Shown: positions 37,706 through 49,639 of the stretch, piece by piece
Numbering within the stretch: position 1 is the stretch's first letter
Layout of the letters: every line of letters begins with the position of its first letter
Assembly: GCA_964057225.1 (NCBI GenBank)
Contig: OZ059897.1
Span: 3,100,001 to 3,164,000 of the forward strand
Origin: Auanema rhodensis
Taxonomy: Eukaryota > Nematoda > Chromadorea > Rhabditida > Rhabditidae
Reading direction: 5' to 3'
DNA length: 64,000 nucleotides
Made by a program: the position numbers and the translations under genes
Notes under the pieces: generated by a model
What the model was told of the DNA's origin: nothing
The model's database searches: none
The model's input: only the letters and a program-made list of their open reading frames with translations

Positions 37706-40700
37706 GAAATCTAAAAACATCTACTTTTTGTGAAATTATTTAGAAATTTTTCGGGAAAATTTTTGTCAAAATGTTTTTGGAAGCAATGTTGAGTGTACAT
37801 GGGAACTCAGCATACACTAATGCATTATTTTTCAAACGATAATAACTAATTTTTGTATAGAGCGTTTCTTAATGTAGTATAGTGCATTCGATGTGGATTT
37901 TTAAGTTGCGTTGATCTGTGTTATCAGATTTGAGTTAGCTTAAAAATGCACCGAGATATCAACTGATTTATGTTCACACTTATATCCTCGATTTTCACCC
38001 TGAAGAAATGATTTTTTCGTTGAATAACATTGTCCATCATCTTCGTCTTGAAAAAAGGAATCTAAAAACATCTACTTTTTGTGAAATTATTTAGAAATTT
38101 TTCGGGAAAATTTTTGTCAAAATGTTTTTGGAAGCAATGTTGAGTGTACATGGGAACTCAACATACACTAATGCATTATTTTTCAAACGATCATAACTAA
38201 TTTTTGTATAGAGCGTTTCTCAATGTAGTATAGTGCATTCGATGCGGATTTTTAAGCTGCGTCGATCTGTGTTATCAGATTTGAGTTAGCTTAAAAATGC
38301 ACCGAGATATCAACTGATATATGTTCACACTTATATCCTCGATTTTCACCCTGAAGAAATGATTTTTTCGTTGAATAACATTGTCCATCGTCTTCGTCTT
38401 GAAAAAAGGAATCTAAAAACATCTACTTTTTGTGAAATTATTTAGAAATTTTTCGGGAAAATTTTTGTCAAAATGTTTTTGGAAGCAATGTTGAGTGTAC
38501 ATGGGAACTCAACATACACTAATGCATTATTTTTCAAACGATCATAACTAACTTCTGTAAATAGCGTTTCTCAATGTAGTATAGTGCATTCGATGCGGAT
38601 TTTTAAGCTGCGTCGATCTGTGTTATCAGATTTGAGTTAGCTTAAAAATGCACCGAGATATCAACTGATATATGTTCACACTTATATCCTCGATTTTCAC
38701 CCTGAAGAAATGATTTTTTCGTTGAATAACATTTTCCATCGTCTTCGTCTTGAAAAAAGGAATCTAAAAACATCTACTTTTTGTGAAATTATTTAGAAAT
38801 TTTTCGGGAACATTTTTGTCAAAATGTTTTTGGAAGCAATGTTGAGTGTACATGGGAATTCAACATACACTAATGCATTATTTTTCAAACGATCATAACT
38901 AATTTTTGTAAATAGCGTTTCTCAAGGTAGTATAGTGCATTCGATGCGGATTTTTAAGCTGCGTTGATCTGTGTTATCAGATTTGAGTTAACTTAAAAAT
39001 GCACCGAGATATCAACTGATATAGGTTCACACTTATATCCTCGATTTTCACCCTGAAGAAATAATTTTTTCGTTGAATAACATTTTCCATCGTCTTCGTC
39101 TTGAAAAAAGGAATCTAAAAACATCTACTTTTTGTGAAATTATTTAGAAATTTTTCGGGAACATTTTTGTCAAAATGTTTTTGGAAGCAATGTTGAGTGT
39201 ACATGGGAATTCAACATACACTAATGCATTATTTTTCAAACGATCATAACTAATTTTTGTAAATAGCGTTTCTCAAGGTAGTATAGTGCATTCGATGCGG
39301 ATTTTTAAGCTGCGTCGATCTGTGTTATCAGATTTGAGTTAACTTAAAAATGCACCGAGATATCAACTGATATAGGTTCACACTTATATCCTCGATTTTC
39401 ACCCTGAAGAAATAATTTTTTCGTTGAAAAACATTCTCCATCGTCTTCGTCATGAAAAAAGGAATCTAAAAACATCTACTTTTTGTGAAATTATTTAGAA
39501 ATTTTTCGGGAAAATTTTTGTCAAAATGTTTTTGGAAGCAATGTTGAGTGTACATGGGAACTCAGCATACACTAATGCATTATTTTTCAAACGATAATAA
39601 CTAATTTTTGTATAGAGCGTTTCTTAATGTAGTATAGTGCATTCGATGCGGATTTTTAAGTTGCGTTGATCTGAGTTATCAGATTTGAGTTAGCTTAAAA
39701 ATGCACCGAGATATCAACTGATTTATGTTCACACTTATATCCTCGATTTTCACCCTGAAGAAATGATTGTTTCGTTGAATAACATTGTCCATCATCTTCG
39801 TCTTGAAAAAAGGAATCTAAAAACATCTACTTTTTGTGAAATTATTTAGAAATTTTTCGGGAAAATTTTTGTCAAAATGTTTTTGGAAGCAATGTTGAGT
39901 GTACATGGGAACTCAACATACACTAATGCATTATTTTTCAAACGATCATAACTAATTTTTGTAAATAGCGTTTCTCAAGGTAGTATAGTGCATTCGATGC
40001 GGATTTTTAAGCTGCGTCGATCTGTGTTATCAGATTTGAGTTAGCTTAAAAATGCACCGAGATATCAACTGATATATGTTCACACTTATATCCTCGACTT
40101 TCACCCTGAAGAAATGATTTTTTCGTTGAATAACATTGTCCATCGTCTTCGTCTTGAAAAAAGGAATCTAAAAACATCTACTTTTTGTGAAATTATTTAG
40201 AAATTTTTCGGGAAAATTTTTGTCAAAATGTTTTTGGAAGCAATGTTGAGTGTACATGGGAACTCAACATACACTAATGCATTATTTTTCAAACGATCAT
40301 AACTAATTTTTGTAAATAGCGTTTCTCAAGGTAGTATAGTGCATTCGATGCGGATTTTTAAGCTGCGTCGATCTGTGTTATCAGATTTGAGTTAGCTTAA
40401 AAATGCACCGAGATATCAACTGATATATGTTCACACTTATATCCTCGATTTTCACCCTGAAGAAATGATTTTTTCGTTGAATAACATTGTCCATCGTCTT
40501 CGTCTTGAAAAAAGGAATCTAAAAACATCTACTTTTTGTGAAATTATTTAGAAATTTTTCGGGAAAATTTTTGTCAAAATGTTTTTGGAAGCAATGTTGA
40601 GTGTACATGGGAACTCAACATACACTAATGCATTATTTTTCAAACGATCATAACTAATTTCTGTAAATAGCGTTTCTCAATGTAGTATAGTGCATTCGAT

Positions 40701-41917
40701 GCGGATTTTTAAGCTGCGTCGATCTGTGTTATCAGATTTGAGTTAGCTTAAAAATGCACCGAGATATCAACTGATATATGTTCACACTTATATCCTCGAT
40801 TTTCACCCTGAAGAAATGATTTTTTCGTTGAATAACATTTTCCATCGTCTTCGTCTTGAAAAAAGGAATCTAAAAACATCTACTTTTTGTGAAATTATTT
40901 AGAAATTTTTCGGGAAAATTTTTGTCAAAATGTTTTTGGAAGCAATGTTGAGTGTACATGGGAACTCAACATACACTAATGCATTATTTTTCAAACGATC
41001 ATAACTAATTTTTGTAAATAGCGTTTCTCAAGGTAGTATAGTGCATTCGATGCGGATTTTTAAGCTGCGTCGATCTGTGTTATCAGATTTGAGTTAGCTT
41101 AAAAATGCACCGAGATATCAACTGATTTATGTTCACACTTATATCCTCGATTTTCACCCTGAAGAAATGATTGTTTCGTTGAATAACATTGTCCATCATC
41201 TTCGTCTTGAAAAAAGGAATCTAAAAACATCTACTTTTTGTGAAATTATTTAGAAATTTTTCGGGAAAATTTTTGTCAAAATTTTTTTGGAAGCAATGTT
41301 GAGTGTACATGGGAACTCAGCATACACTAATGCATTATTTTTCAAACGATAATAACTAATTTTTGTATAGAGCGTTTCTTAATGTAGTATAGTGCATTCG
41401 ATGCGGATTTTTAAGTTGCGTTGATCTGTGTTATCAGATTTGAGTTAGCTTAAAAATGCACCGAGATATCAACTGATTTATGTTCACACTTATATCCTCG
41501 ATTTTCACCCTGAAGAAATGATTGTTTCGTTGAATAACATTGTCCATCATCTTCGTCTTGAAAAAAGGAATCTAAAAACATCTACTTTTTGTGAAATTAT
41601 TTAGAAATTTTTCGGGAAAATTTTTGTCAAAATGTTTTTGGAAGCAATGTTGAGTGTACATGGGAACTCAACATACACTAATGCATTATTTTTCAAACGA
41701 TCATAACTAATTTTTGTAAATAGCGTTTCTCAAGGTAGTATAGTGCATTCGATGCGGATTTTTAAGCTGCGTTGATCTGTGTTATCAGATTTGAGTTAAC
41801 TTAAAAATGCACCGAGATATCAACTGATATAGGTTCACACTTATATCCTCGATTTTCACCCTGAAGAAATAATTTTTTCGTTGAAAAACATTCTCCATCG
41901 TCTTCGTCATGAAAAAA
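37706..41917. repeat. Twelve-monomer duplication in C', left copy
   Basis: This 4,212-bp block is followed directly by its copy. The left part matches at offset 4,212 (ATAATAAC 37839 to 42051, both with GATGTGG). The right part matches at offset 3,861 (ATAATAAC 39594 to 43455; CGACTTTC 40095 to 43956). The one-monomer change of offset coincides with monomers 38,759 and 39,110, which both carry GGGAACATTTTT and GGGAATTCAAC, whereas the second copy has that monomer once. Confidence 0.8.
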
Positions 41918-44900
41918 GGAATCTAAAAACATCTACTTTTTGTGAAATTATTTAGAAATTTTTCGGGAAAATTTTTGTCAAAATGTTTTTGGAAGCAATG
42001 TTGAGTGTACATGGGAACTCAGCATACACTAATGCATTATTTTTCAAACGATAATAACTAATTTTTGTATAGAGCGTTTCTTAATGTAGTATAGTGCATT
42101 CGATGTGGATTTTTAAGTTGCGTTGATCTGTGTTATCAGATTTGAGTTAGCTTAAAAATGCACCGAGATATCAACTGATTTATGTTCACACTTATATCCT
42201 CGATTTTCACCCTGAAGAAATGATTTTTTCGTTGAATAACATTGTCCATCATCTTCGTCTTGAAAAAAGGAATCTAAAAACATCTACTTTTTGTGAAATT
42301 ATTTAGAAATTTTTCGGGAAAATTTTTGTCAAAATGTTTTTGGAAGCAATGTTGAGTGTACATGGGAACTCAACATACACTAATGCATTATTTTTCAAAC
42401 GATCATAACTAATTTTTGTATAGAGCGTTTCTCAATGTAGTATAGTGCATTCGATGCGGATTTTTAAGCTGCGTCGATCTGTGTTATCAGATTTGAGTTA
42501 GCTTAAAAATGCACCGAGATATCAACTGATATATGTTCACACTTATATCCTCGATTTTCACCCTGAAGAAATGATTTTTTCGTTGAATAACATTGTCCAT
42601 CGTCTTCGTCTTGAAAAATGGAATCTAAAAACATCTACTTTTTGTGAAATTATTTAGAAATTTTTCGGGAAAATTTTTGTCAAAATGTTTTTGGAAGCAA
42701 TGTTGAGTGTACATGGGAACTCAACATACACTAATGCATTATTTTTCAAACGATCATAACTAATTTCTGTAAATAGCGTTTCTCAATGTAGTATAGTGCA
42801 TTCGATGCGGATTTTTAAGCTGCGTCGATCTGTGTTATCAGATTTGAGTTAGCTTAAAAATGCACCGAGATATCAACTGATATATGTTCACACTTATATC
42901 CTCGATTTTCACCCTGAAGAAATGATTTTTTCGTTGAATAACATTTTCCATCGTCTTCGTCTTGAAAAAAAGAATCTAAAAACATCTACTTTTTGTGAAA
43001 TTATTTAGAAATTTTTCGGGAACATTTTTGTCAAAATGTTTTTGGAAGCAATGTTGAGTGTACATGGGAATTCAACATACACTAATGCATTATTTTTCAA
43101 ACGATCATAACTAATTTTTGTAAATAGCGTTTCTCGAGGTAGTATAGTGCATTCGATGCGGATTTTTAAGCTGCGTCGATCTGTGTTATCAGATTTGAGT
43201 TAACTTAAAAATGCACCGAGATATCAACTGATATAGGTTCACACTTATATCCTCGATTTTCACCCTGAAGAAATAATTTTTTCGTTGAAAAACATTCTCC
43301 ATCGTCTTCGTCATGAAAAAAGGAATCTAAAAACATCTACTTTTTGTGAAATTATTTAGAAATTTTTCGGGAAAATTTTTGTCAAAATGTTTTTGGAAGC
43401 AATGTTGAGTGTACATGTGAACTCAGCATACACTAATGCATTATTTTTCAAACGATAATAACTAATTTTTGTATAGAGCGTTTCTTAATGTAGTATAGTG
43501 CATTCGATGCGGATTTTTAAGTTGCGTTGATCTGTGTTATCAGATTTGAGTTAGCTTAAAAATGCACCGAGATATCAACTGATTTATGTTCACACTTATA
43601 TCCTCGATTTTCACCCTGAAGAAATGATTGTTTCGTTGAATAACATTGTCCATCATCTTCGTCTTGAAAAAAGAAATCTAAAAACATCTACTTTTTGTGA
43701 AATTATTTAGAAATTTTTCGGGAAAATTTTTGTCAAAATGTTTTTGGAAGCAATGTTGAGTGTACATGGGAACTCAACATACACTAATGCATTATTTTTC
43801 AAACGATCATAACTAATTTTTGTAAATAGCGTTTCTCAAGGTAGTATAGTGCATTCGATGCGGATTTTTAAGCTGCGTCGATCTGTGTTATCAGATTTGA
43901 GTTAGCTTAAAAATGCACCGAGATATCAACTGATATATGTTCACACTTATATCCTCGACTTTCACCCTGAAGAAATGATTTTTTCGTTGAATAACATTGT
44001 CCATCGTCTTCGTCTTGAAAAAAGGAATCTAAAAACATCTACTTTTTGTGAAATTATTTAGAAATTTTTCGGGAAAATTTTTGTCAAAATGTTTTTGGAA
44101 GCAATGTTGAGTGTACATGGGAACTCAACATACACTAATGCATTATTTTTCAAACGATCATAACTAATTTTTGTAAATAGCGTTTCTCAAGGTAGTATAG
44201 TGCATTCGATGCGGATTTTTAAGCTGCGTCGATCTGTGTTATCAGATTTGAGTTAGCTTAAAAATGCACCGAGATATCAACTGATATATGTTCACACTTA
44301 TATCCTCGATTTTCACCCTGAAGAAATGATTTTTTCGTTGAATAACATTGTCCATCGTCTTCGTCTTGAAAAAAGGAATCTAAAAACATCTACTTTTTGT
44401 GAAATTATTTAGAAATTTTTCGGGAAAATTTTTGTCAAAATGTTTTTGGAAGCAATGTTGAGTGTACATGGGAACTCAACATACACTAATGCATTATTTT
44501 TCAAACGATCATAACTAATTTCTGTAAATAGCGTTTCTCAATGTAGTATAGTGCATTCGATGCGGATTTTTAAGCTGCGTCGATCTGTGTTATCAGATTT
44601 GAGTTAGCTTAAAAATGCACCGAGATATCAACTGATATATGTTCACACTTATATCCTCGATTTTCACCCTGAAGAAATGATTTTTTCGTTGAATAACATT
44701 TTCCATCGTCTTCGTCTTGAAAAAAGGAATCTAAAAACATCTACTTTTTGTGAAATTATTTAGAAATTTTTCGGGAAAATTTTTGTCAAAATGTTTTTGG
44801 AAGCAATGTTGAGTGTACATGGGAACTCAACATACACTAATGCATTATTTTTCAAACGATCATAACTAATTTTTGTAAATAGCGTTTCTCAAGGTAGTAT

Positions 44901-45076
44901 AGTGCATTCGATGCGGATTTTTAAGCTGCGTCGATCTGTGTTATCAGATTTGAGTTAGCTTAAAAATGCACCGAGATATCAACTGATATATGTTCACACT
45001 TATATCCTCGATTTTCAAACTGAAGAATTGATTTTTTCGTTGAATAACATTGTCCATCGTCTTCGTCTTGAAAAAA
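41918..45076. repeat. Twelve-monomer duplication in C', right copy (11 monomers equivalent)
   Basis: It follows the order of the left copy with one monomer fewer, and correspondence fades at the AAACTGAAG monomer near 45,015. Private changes are GAAAAATGG near 42,617, CTCGAGG near 43,135 and ACATGTGAAC (43418). Confidence 0.75.
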
Positions 45077-46831
45077 GGAATCTAAAAACATCTACTTTTT
45101 GTGAAATTATTTAGAAATTTTTCGGGAAAATTTTTGTCAAAATGTTTTTGGAAGCAATGTTGAGTGTACATGGGAACTCAACATACACTAATGCATTATT
45201 TTTCAAACGATCATAACTATTTTCTGTAAATAGCGTTTCTCAATGTAGTATAGTGCATTCGATGCGGATTTTTAAGCTGCGTTGATCTGTGTTATCAGAT
45301 TTGAGTTAACTTAAAAATGCACCGAGATATCAACTGATATAGGTTCACACTTATATCCTCGATTTTCACCCTGAAGAAATAATTTTTTCGTTGAAAAACA
45401 TTCTCCATCGTCTTCGTCATGAAAAAAGGAATCTAAAAACATCTACTTTTTGTGAAATTATTTAGAAATTTTTCGGGAAAATTTTTGTCAAAATGTTTTT
45501 GGAAGCAATGTTGAGTGTACATGGGAACTCAGCATACACTAATGCATTATTTTTCAAACGATAATAACTAATTTTTGTATAGAGCGTTTCTTAATGTAGT
45601 ATAGTGCATTCGATGCGGATTTTTAAGTTGCGTTGATCTGTGTTATCAGATTTGAGTTAGCTTAAAAATGCACCGAGATATCAACTGATTTATGTTCACA
45701 CTTATATCCTCGATTTTCACCCTGAAGAAATGATTTTTTCGTTGAATAACATTTTCCATCGTCTTCGTCTTGAAAAAAGGAATCTAAAAAGATCTACTTT
45801 TTGTGAAATTATTTAGAAATTTTTCGGGAAAATTTTTGTCAAAATGTTTTTGGAAGCAATGTTGAGTGTACATGGGAACTCAACATACACTAATGCATTA
45901 TTTTTCAAACGATCATAACTAATTTTTGTAAATAGCGTTTCTCAAGGTAGTATAGTGCATTCGATGCGGATTTTTAAGCTGCGTCGATCTGTGTTATCAG
46001 ATTTGAGTTAGCTTAAAAATGCACCGAGATATCAACTGATATATGTTCACACTTATATCCTCGATTTTCAAACTGAAGAATTGATTTTTTCGTTGAATAA
46101 CATTGTCCATCGTCTTCGTCTTGAAAAAAGGAATCTAAAAACATCTACTTTTTGTGAAATTATTTAGAAATTTTTCGGGAAAATTTTTGTCAAAATGTTT
46201 TTGGAAGCAATGTTGAGTGTACATGGGAACTCAACATACACTAATGCATTATTTTTCAAACGATCATAACTATTTTCTGTAAATAGCGTTTCTCAATGTA
46301 GTATAGTGCATTCGATGCGGATTTTTAAGCTGCGTTGATCTGTGTTATCAGATTTGAGTTAACTTAAAAATGCACCGAGATATCAACTGATATAGGTTCA
46401 CACTTATATCCTCGATTTTCACCCTGAAGAAATAATTTTTTCGTTGAAAAACATTCTCCATCGTCTTCGTCATGAAAAAAGGAATCTAAAAACATCTACT
46501 TTTTGTGAAATTATTTAGAAATTTTTCGGGAAAATTTTTGTCAAAATGTTTTTGGAAGCAATGTTGAGTGTACATGGGAACTCAGCATACACTAATGCAT
46601 TATTTTTCAAACGATAATAACTAATTTTTGTATAGAGCGTTTCTTAATGTAGTATAGTGCATTCGATGCGGATTTTTAAGTTGCGTTGATCTGTGTTATC
46701 AGATTTGAGTTAGCTTAAAAATGCACCGAGATATCAACTGATTTATGTTCACACTTATATCCTCGATTTTCACCCTGAAGAAATGATTTTTTCGTTGAAT
46801 AACATTGTCCATCATCTTCGTCTTGAAAAAA
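44726..46831. repeat. Tandem duplication of a trimer (2 x 1,053 bp)
   Basis: Monomers at 44726, 45077 and 45428 recur in order at 45779, 46130 and 46481: CAAGG with CAAACTGAAGAATTG, then TATTTTCTG with GTTAAC and TTCTCCATCG, then ATAATAAC with TTTATG. ATAATAAC markers at 45561 and 46614 are 1,053 bp apart. The second copy has a private AAAAGATCTAC at its start. The unit ends differ (TTTCCATCG against GTCCATCATC). Confidence 0.8.
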
Positions 46832-49288
46832 GGAATCTAAAAACATCTACTTTTTGTGAAATTATTTAGAAATTTTTCGGGAAAATTTTTGTCAAAATGT
46901 TTTTGGAAGCAATGTTGAGTGTACATGGGAACTCAACATACACTAATGCATTATTTTTCAAACGATCATAACTAATTTTTGTAAATAGCGTTTCTCAAGG
47001 TAGTATAGTGCATTCGATGCGGATTTTTAAGCTGCGTCGATCTGTGTTATCAGATTTGAGTTAGCTTAAAAATGCACCGAGATATCAACTGATATATGTT
47101 CACACTTATATCCTCGATTTTCACCCTGAAGAAATGATTTTTTCGTTGAATAACATTGTCCATCGTCTTCGTCTTGAAAAAAGGAATCTAAAAACATCTA
47201 CTTTTTGTGAAATTATTTAGAAATTTTTCGGGAAAATTTTTGTCAAAATGTTTTTGGAAGCAATGTTGAGTGTACATGGGAACTCAACATACACTAATGC
47301 ATTATTTTTCAAACGATCATAACTAATTTCTGTAAATAGCGTTTCTCAATGTAGTATAGTGCATTCGATGCGGATTTTTAAGCTGCGTCGATCTGTGTTA
47401 TCAGATTTGAGTTAGCTTAAAAATGCACCGAGATATCAACTGATATATGTTCACACTTATATCCTCGATTTTCACCCTGAAGAAATAGTTTTTTCGTTGA
47501 AAAACATTGTCCATCGTCTTTGCCTTGAAAAAAGGAATCTAAAAACATCTACTTTTTGTGAAATTATTTAGAAATTTTTCGGGAAAATTTTTGTCAAAAT
47601 GTTTTTGGAAGCAATGTTGAGTGTACATGGGAACTCAACATACACTAATGCATTATTTTTCAAACGATCATAACTTATTTTTGTATAGAGCGTTTCTCAA
47701 TGTAGTATAGTGCATTCGATGCGGATTTTTAAGCTGCGTCGATCTGTGTTATCAGATTTGAGCTTGCTTAAAAATGCACCGAGATATCAACTGATATATG
47801 TTCACACTTATATCCTCGACTTTCACCGTGAAGAAATGATTTTTTCGTTGAATAACATTGTCCATCGTCTTCGTCTTGAAAAAAGGAATCTAAAAACATC
47901 TACTTTTTGTGAAATTATTTAGAAATTTTTCGGGAAAATTTTTGTCAAAATGTTTTTGGAAGCAATGTTGAGTGTACATGGGAACTCAACATACACTAAT
48001 GCATTATTTTTCAAACGATCATAACTAATTTTTGTATAGAGCGTTTCTCAATGTAGTATAGTGCATTCGATGCGGATTTTTAAGCTGCGTCGATCTGTGT
48101 TATCAGATTTGAGCTTGCTTAAAAATGCACCGAGATATCAACTGATATATGTTCACACTTATATCCTCGATTTTCACCCTGAAGAAATGATTTTTTCGTT
48201 TAATAACATTGTCCATCGTCTTCGTCTTGAAAAAAGGAATCTAAAAACATCTACTTTTTGTGAAATTATTTAGAAATTTTTCGGGAAAATTTTTGTCAAA
48301 ATGTTTTTGGAAGCAATGTTGAGTGTACATGGGAACTCAACATACACTAATGCATTATTTTTCAAACGATCATAACTAATTTTTGTAAATAGCGTTTCTC
48401 AAGGTAGTATAGTGCATTCGATGCGGATTTTTAAGCTGCGTCGATCTGTGTTATCAGATTTGAGTTAGCTGAAAAATGCACCGAGATATCAACTGATATA
48501 TGTTCACACTTATATCCTCGATTTTCAAACTGAAGAATTGATTTTTTTGTTGAATAACATTGTCCATCGTCTTCGTCTTGAAAAAAGGAATCTAAAAACA
48601 TCTACTTTTTGTGAAATTATCTAGAAATTTTTCGGGAAAATTCTTGTCAAAATGTTTTTGGAAGCAATGTTGAGTGTACATGGGAACTCAACATACACTA
48701 ATGCATTATTTTTCAAACGATCATAACTATTTTCTGTAAATAGCGTTTCTCAATGTAGTATAGTGCATTCGATGCGGATTTTTAAGTTGCGTTGATCTGT
48801 GTTATCAGATTTGAGTTAGCTTAAAAATGCACCGAGATATCAACTGATTTATGTTCACACTTATATCCTCGATTTTCACCCTGAAGAAATGATTTTTTCG
48901 TTGAATAACATTGTCCATCATCTTCGTCTTGAAAAAAGGAATCTAAAAACATCTACTTTTTGTGAAATTATTTAGAAATTTTTCGGTAAAATTTTTGTCA
49001 AAATGTTTTTGGAAGCAATGTTGAGTGTACATGGGAACTCAACATACACTAATGCATTATTTTTCAAACGATCATAACTAATTTTTGTAAATAGCGTTTC
49101 TCAAGGTAGTATAGTGCATTCGATGCGGATTTTTAAGCTGCGTCGATCTGTGTTATCAGATTTGAGTTAGCTTAAAAATGCACCGAGATATCAACTGATA
49201 TATGTTCACACTTATATCCTCGATTTTCACCCTGAAGAAATGATTTTTTCGTTGAATAACATTGTCCATCGTCTTCGTCTTGAAAAAA
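46130..49288. repeat. Nine monomers of the 3,510-bp decamer, copy 1
   Basis: It corresponds base position for base position to 49,640-52,798 at an offset of exactly 3,510 bp (ten monomers). The tenth monomer is 49,289-49,639. Shared markers are ATAATAAC (46614/50124), GAGCTTGC twice, TTTCACCGTG, CGTTTAATAAC, TTTTTTTGTTG, TTATCTAGAAA with TTCTTGTC, and TTCGGTAAAA. Differences are few, for example AGCTGAAAAATG near 48,469 and AAAATGCACC where copy 2 has AAAATTCACC near 51,284. Confidence 0.85.
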
Positions 49289-49639
49289 GGAATCTAAAAA
49301 CATCTACTTTTTGTGAAATTATTTAGAAATTTTTCGGGAAAATTTTTGTCAAAATGTTTTTGGAAGCAATGTTGAGTGTACATGGGAACTCAACATACAC
49401 TAATGCATTATTTTTCAAACGATCATAACTTATTTTTGTATAGAGCGTTTCTCAATGTAGTATAGTGCATTCGATGCGGATTTTTAAGCTGCGTCGATCT
49501 GTGTTATCAGATTTGAGTTAGCTTAAAAATGCACCGAGATATCAACTGATATATGTTCACACTTATATCCTCGACTTTCACCCTGAAGAAATGATTTTTT
49601 CGTTGAATAACATTGTCCATCGTCTTCGTCTTGAAAAAA

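Larger units (their letters stand above)
35951..46129. repeat. Satellite domain C' (expanded C-type array)
   Basis: Twenty-nine monomers mostly of the C subfamilies. It opens with the same monomer that opens domain C (AAAATATCTAC and GTACATAGGA together, at 15,615 and 35,951). ATAATAAC markers are at 37839, 39594, 41349, 42051, 43455 and 45561, steps of 1,755, 1,755, 702, 1,404 and 2,106 bp. It contains a 12/11-monomer tandem duplication and the start of a trimer duplication listed separately. Confidence 0.8.

Noticed and set aside
47710-47922. 70-codon open frames at 47710, 48061, 51220, 51571 and 63505
   Set aside because: They begin with GTG, not ATG, run to the TAG shared by most monomers, and exist only through the GAGCTTGC variant. 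They are positional copies of one another by duplication of the repeat unit. No coding signal beyond that.
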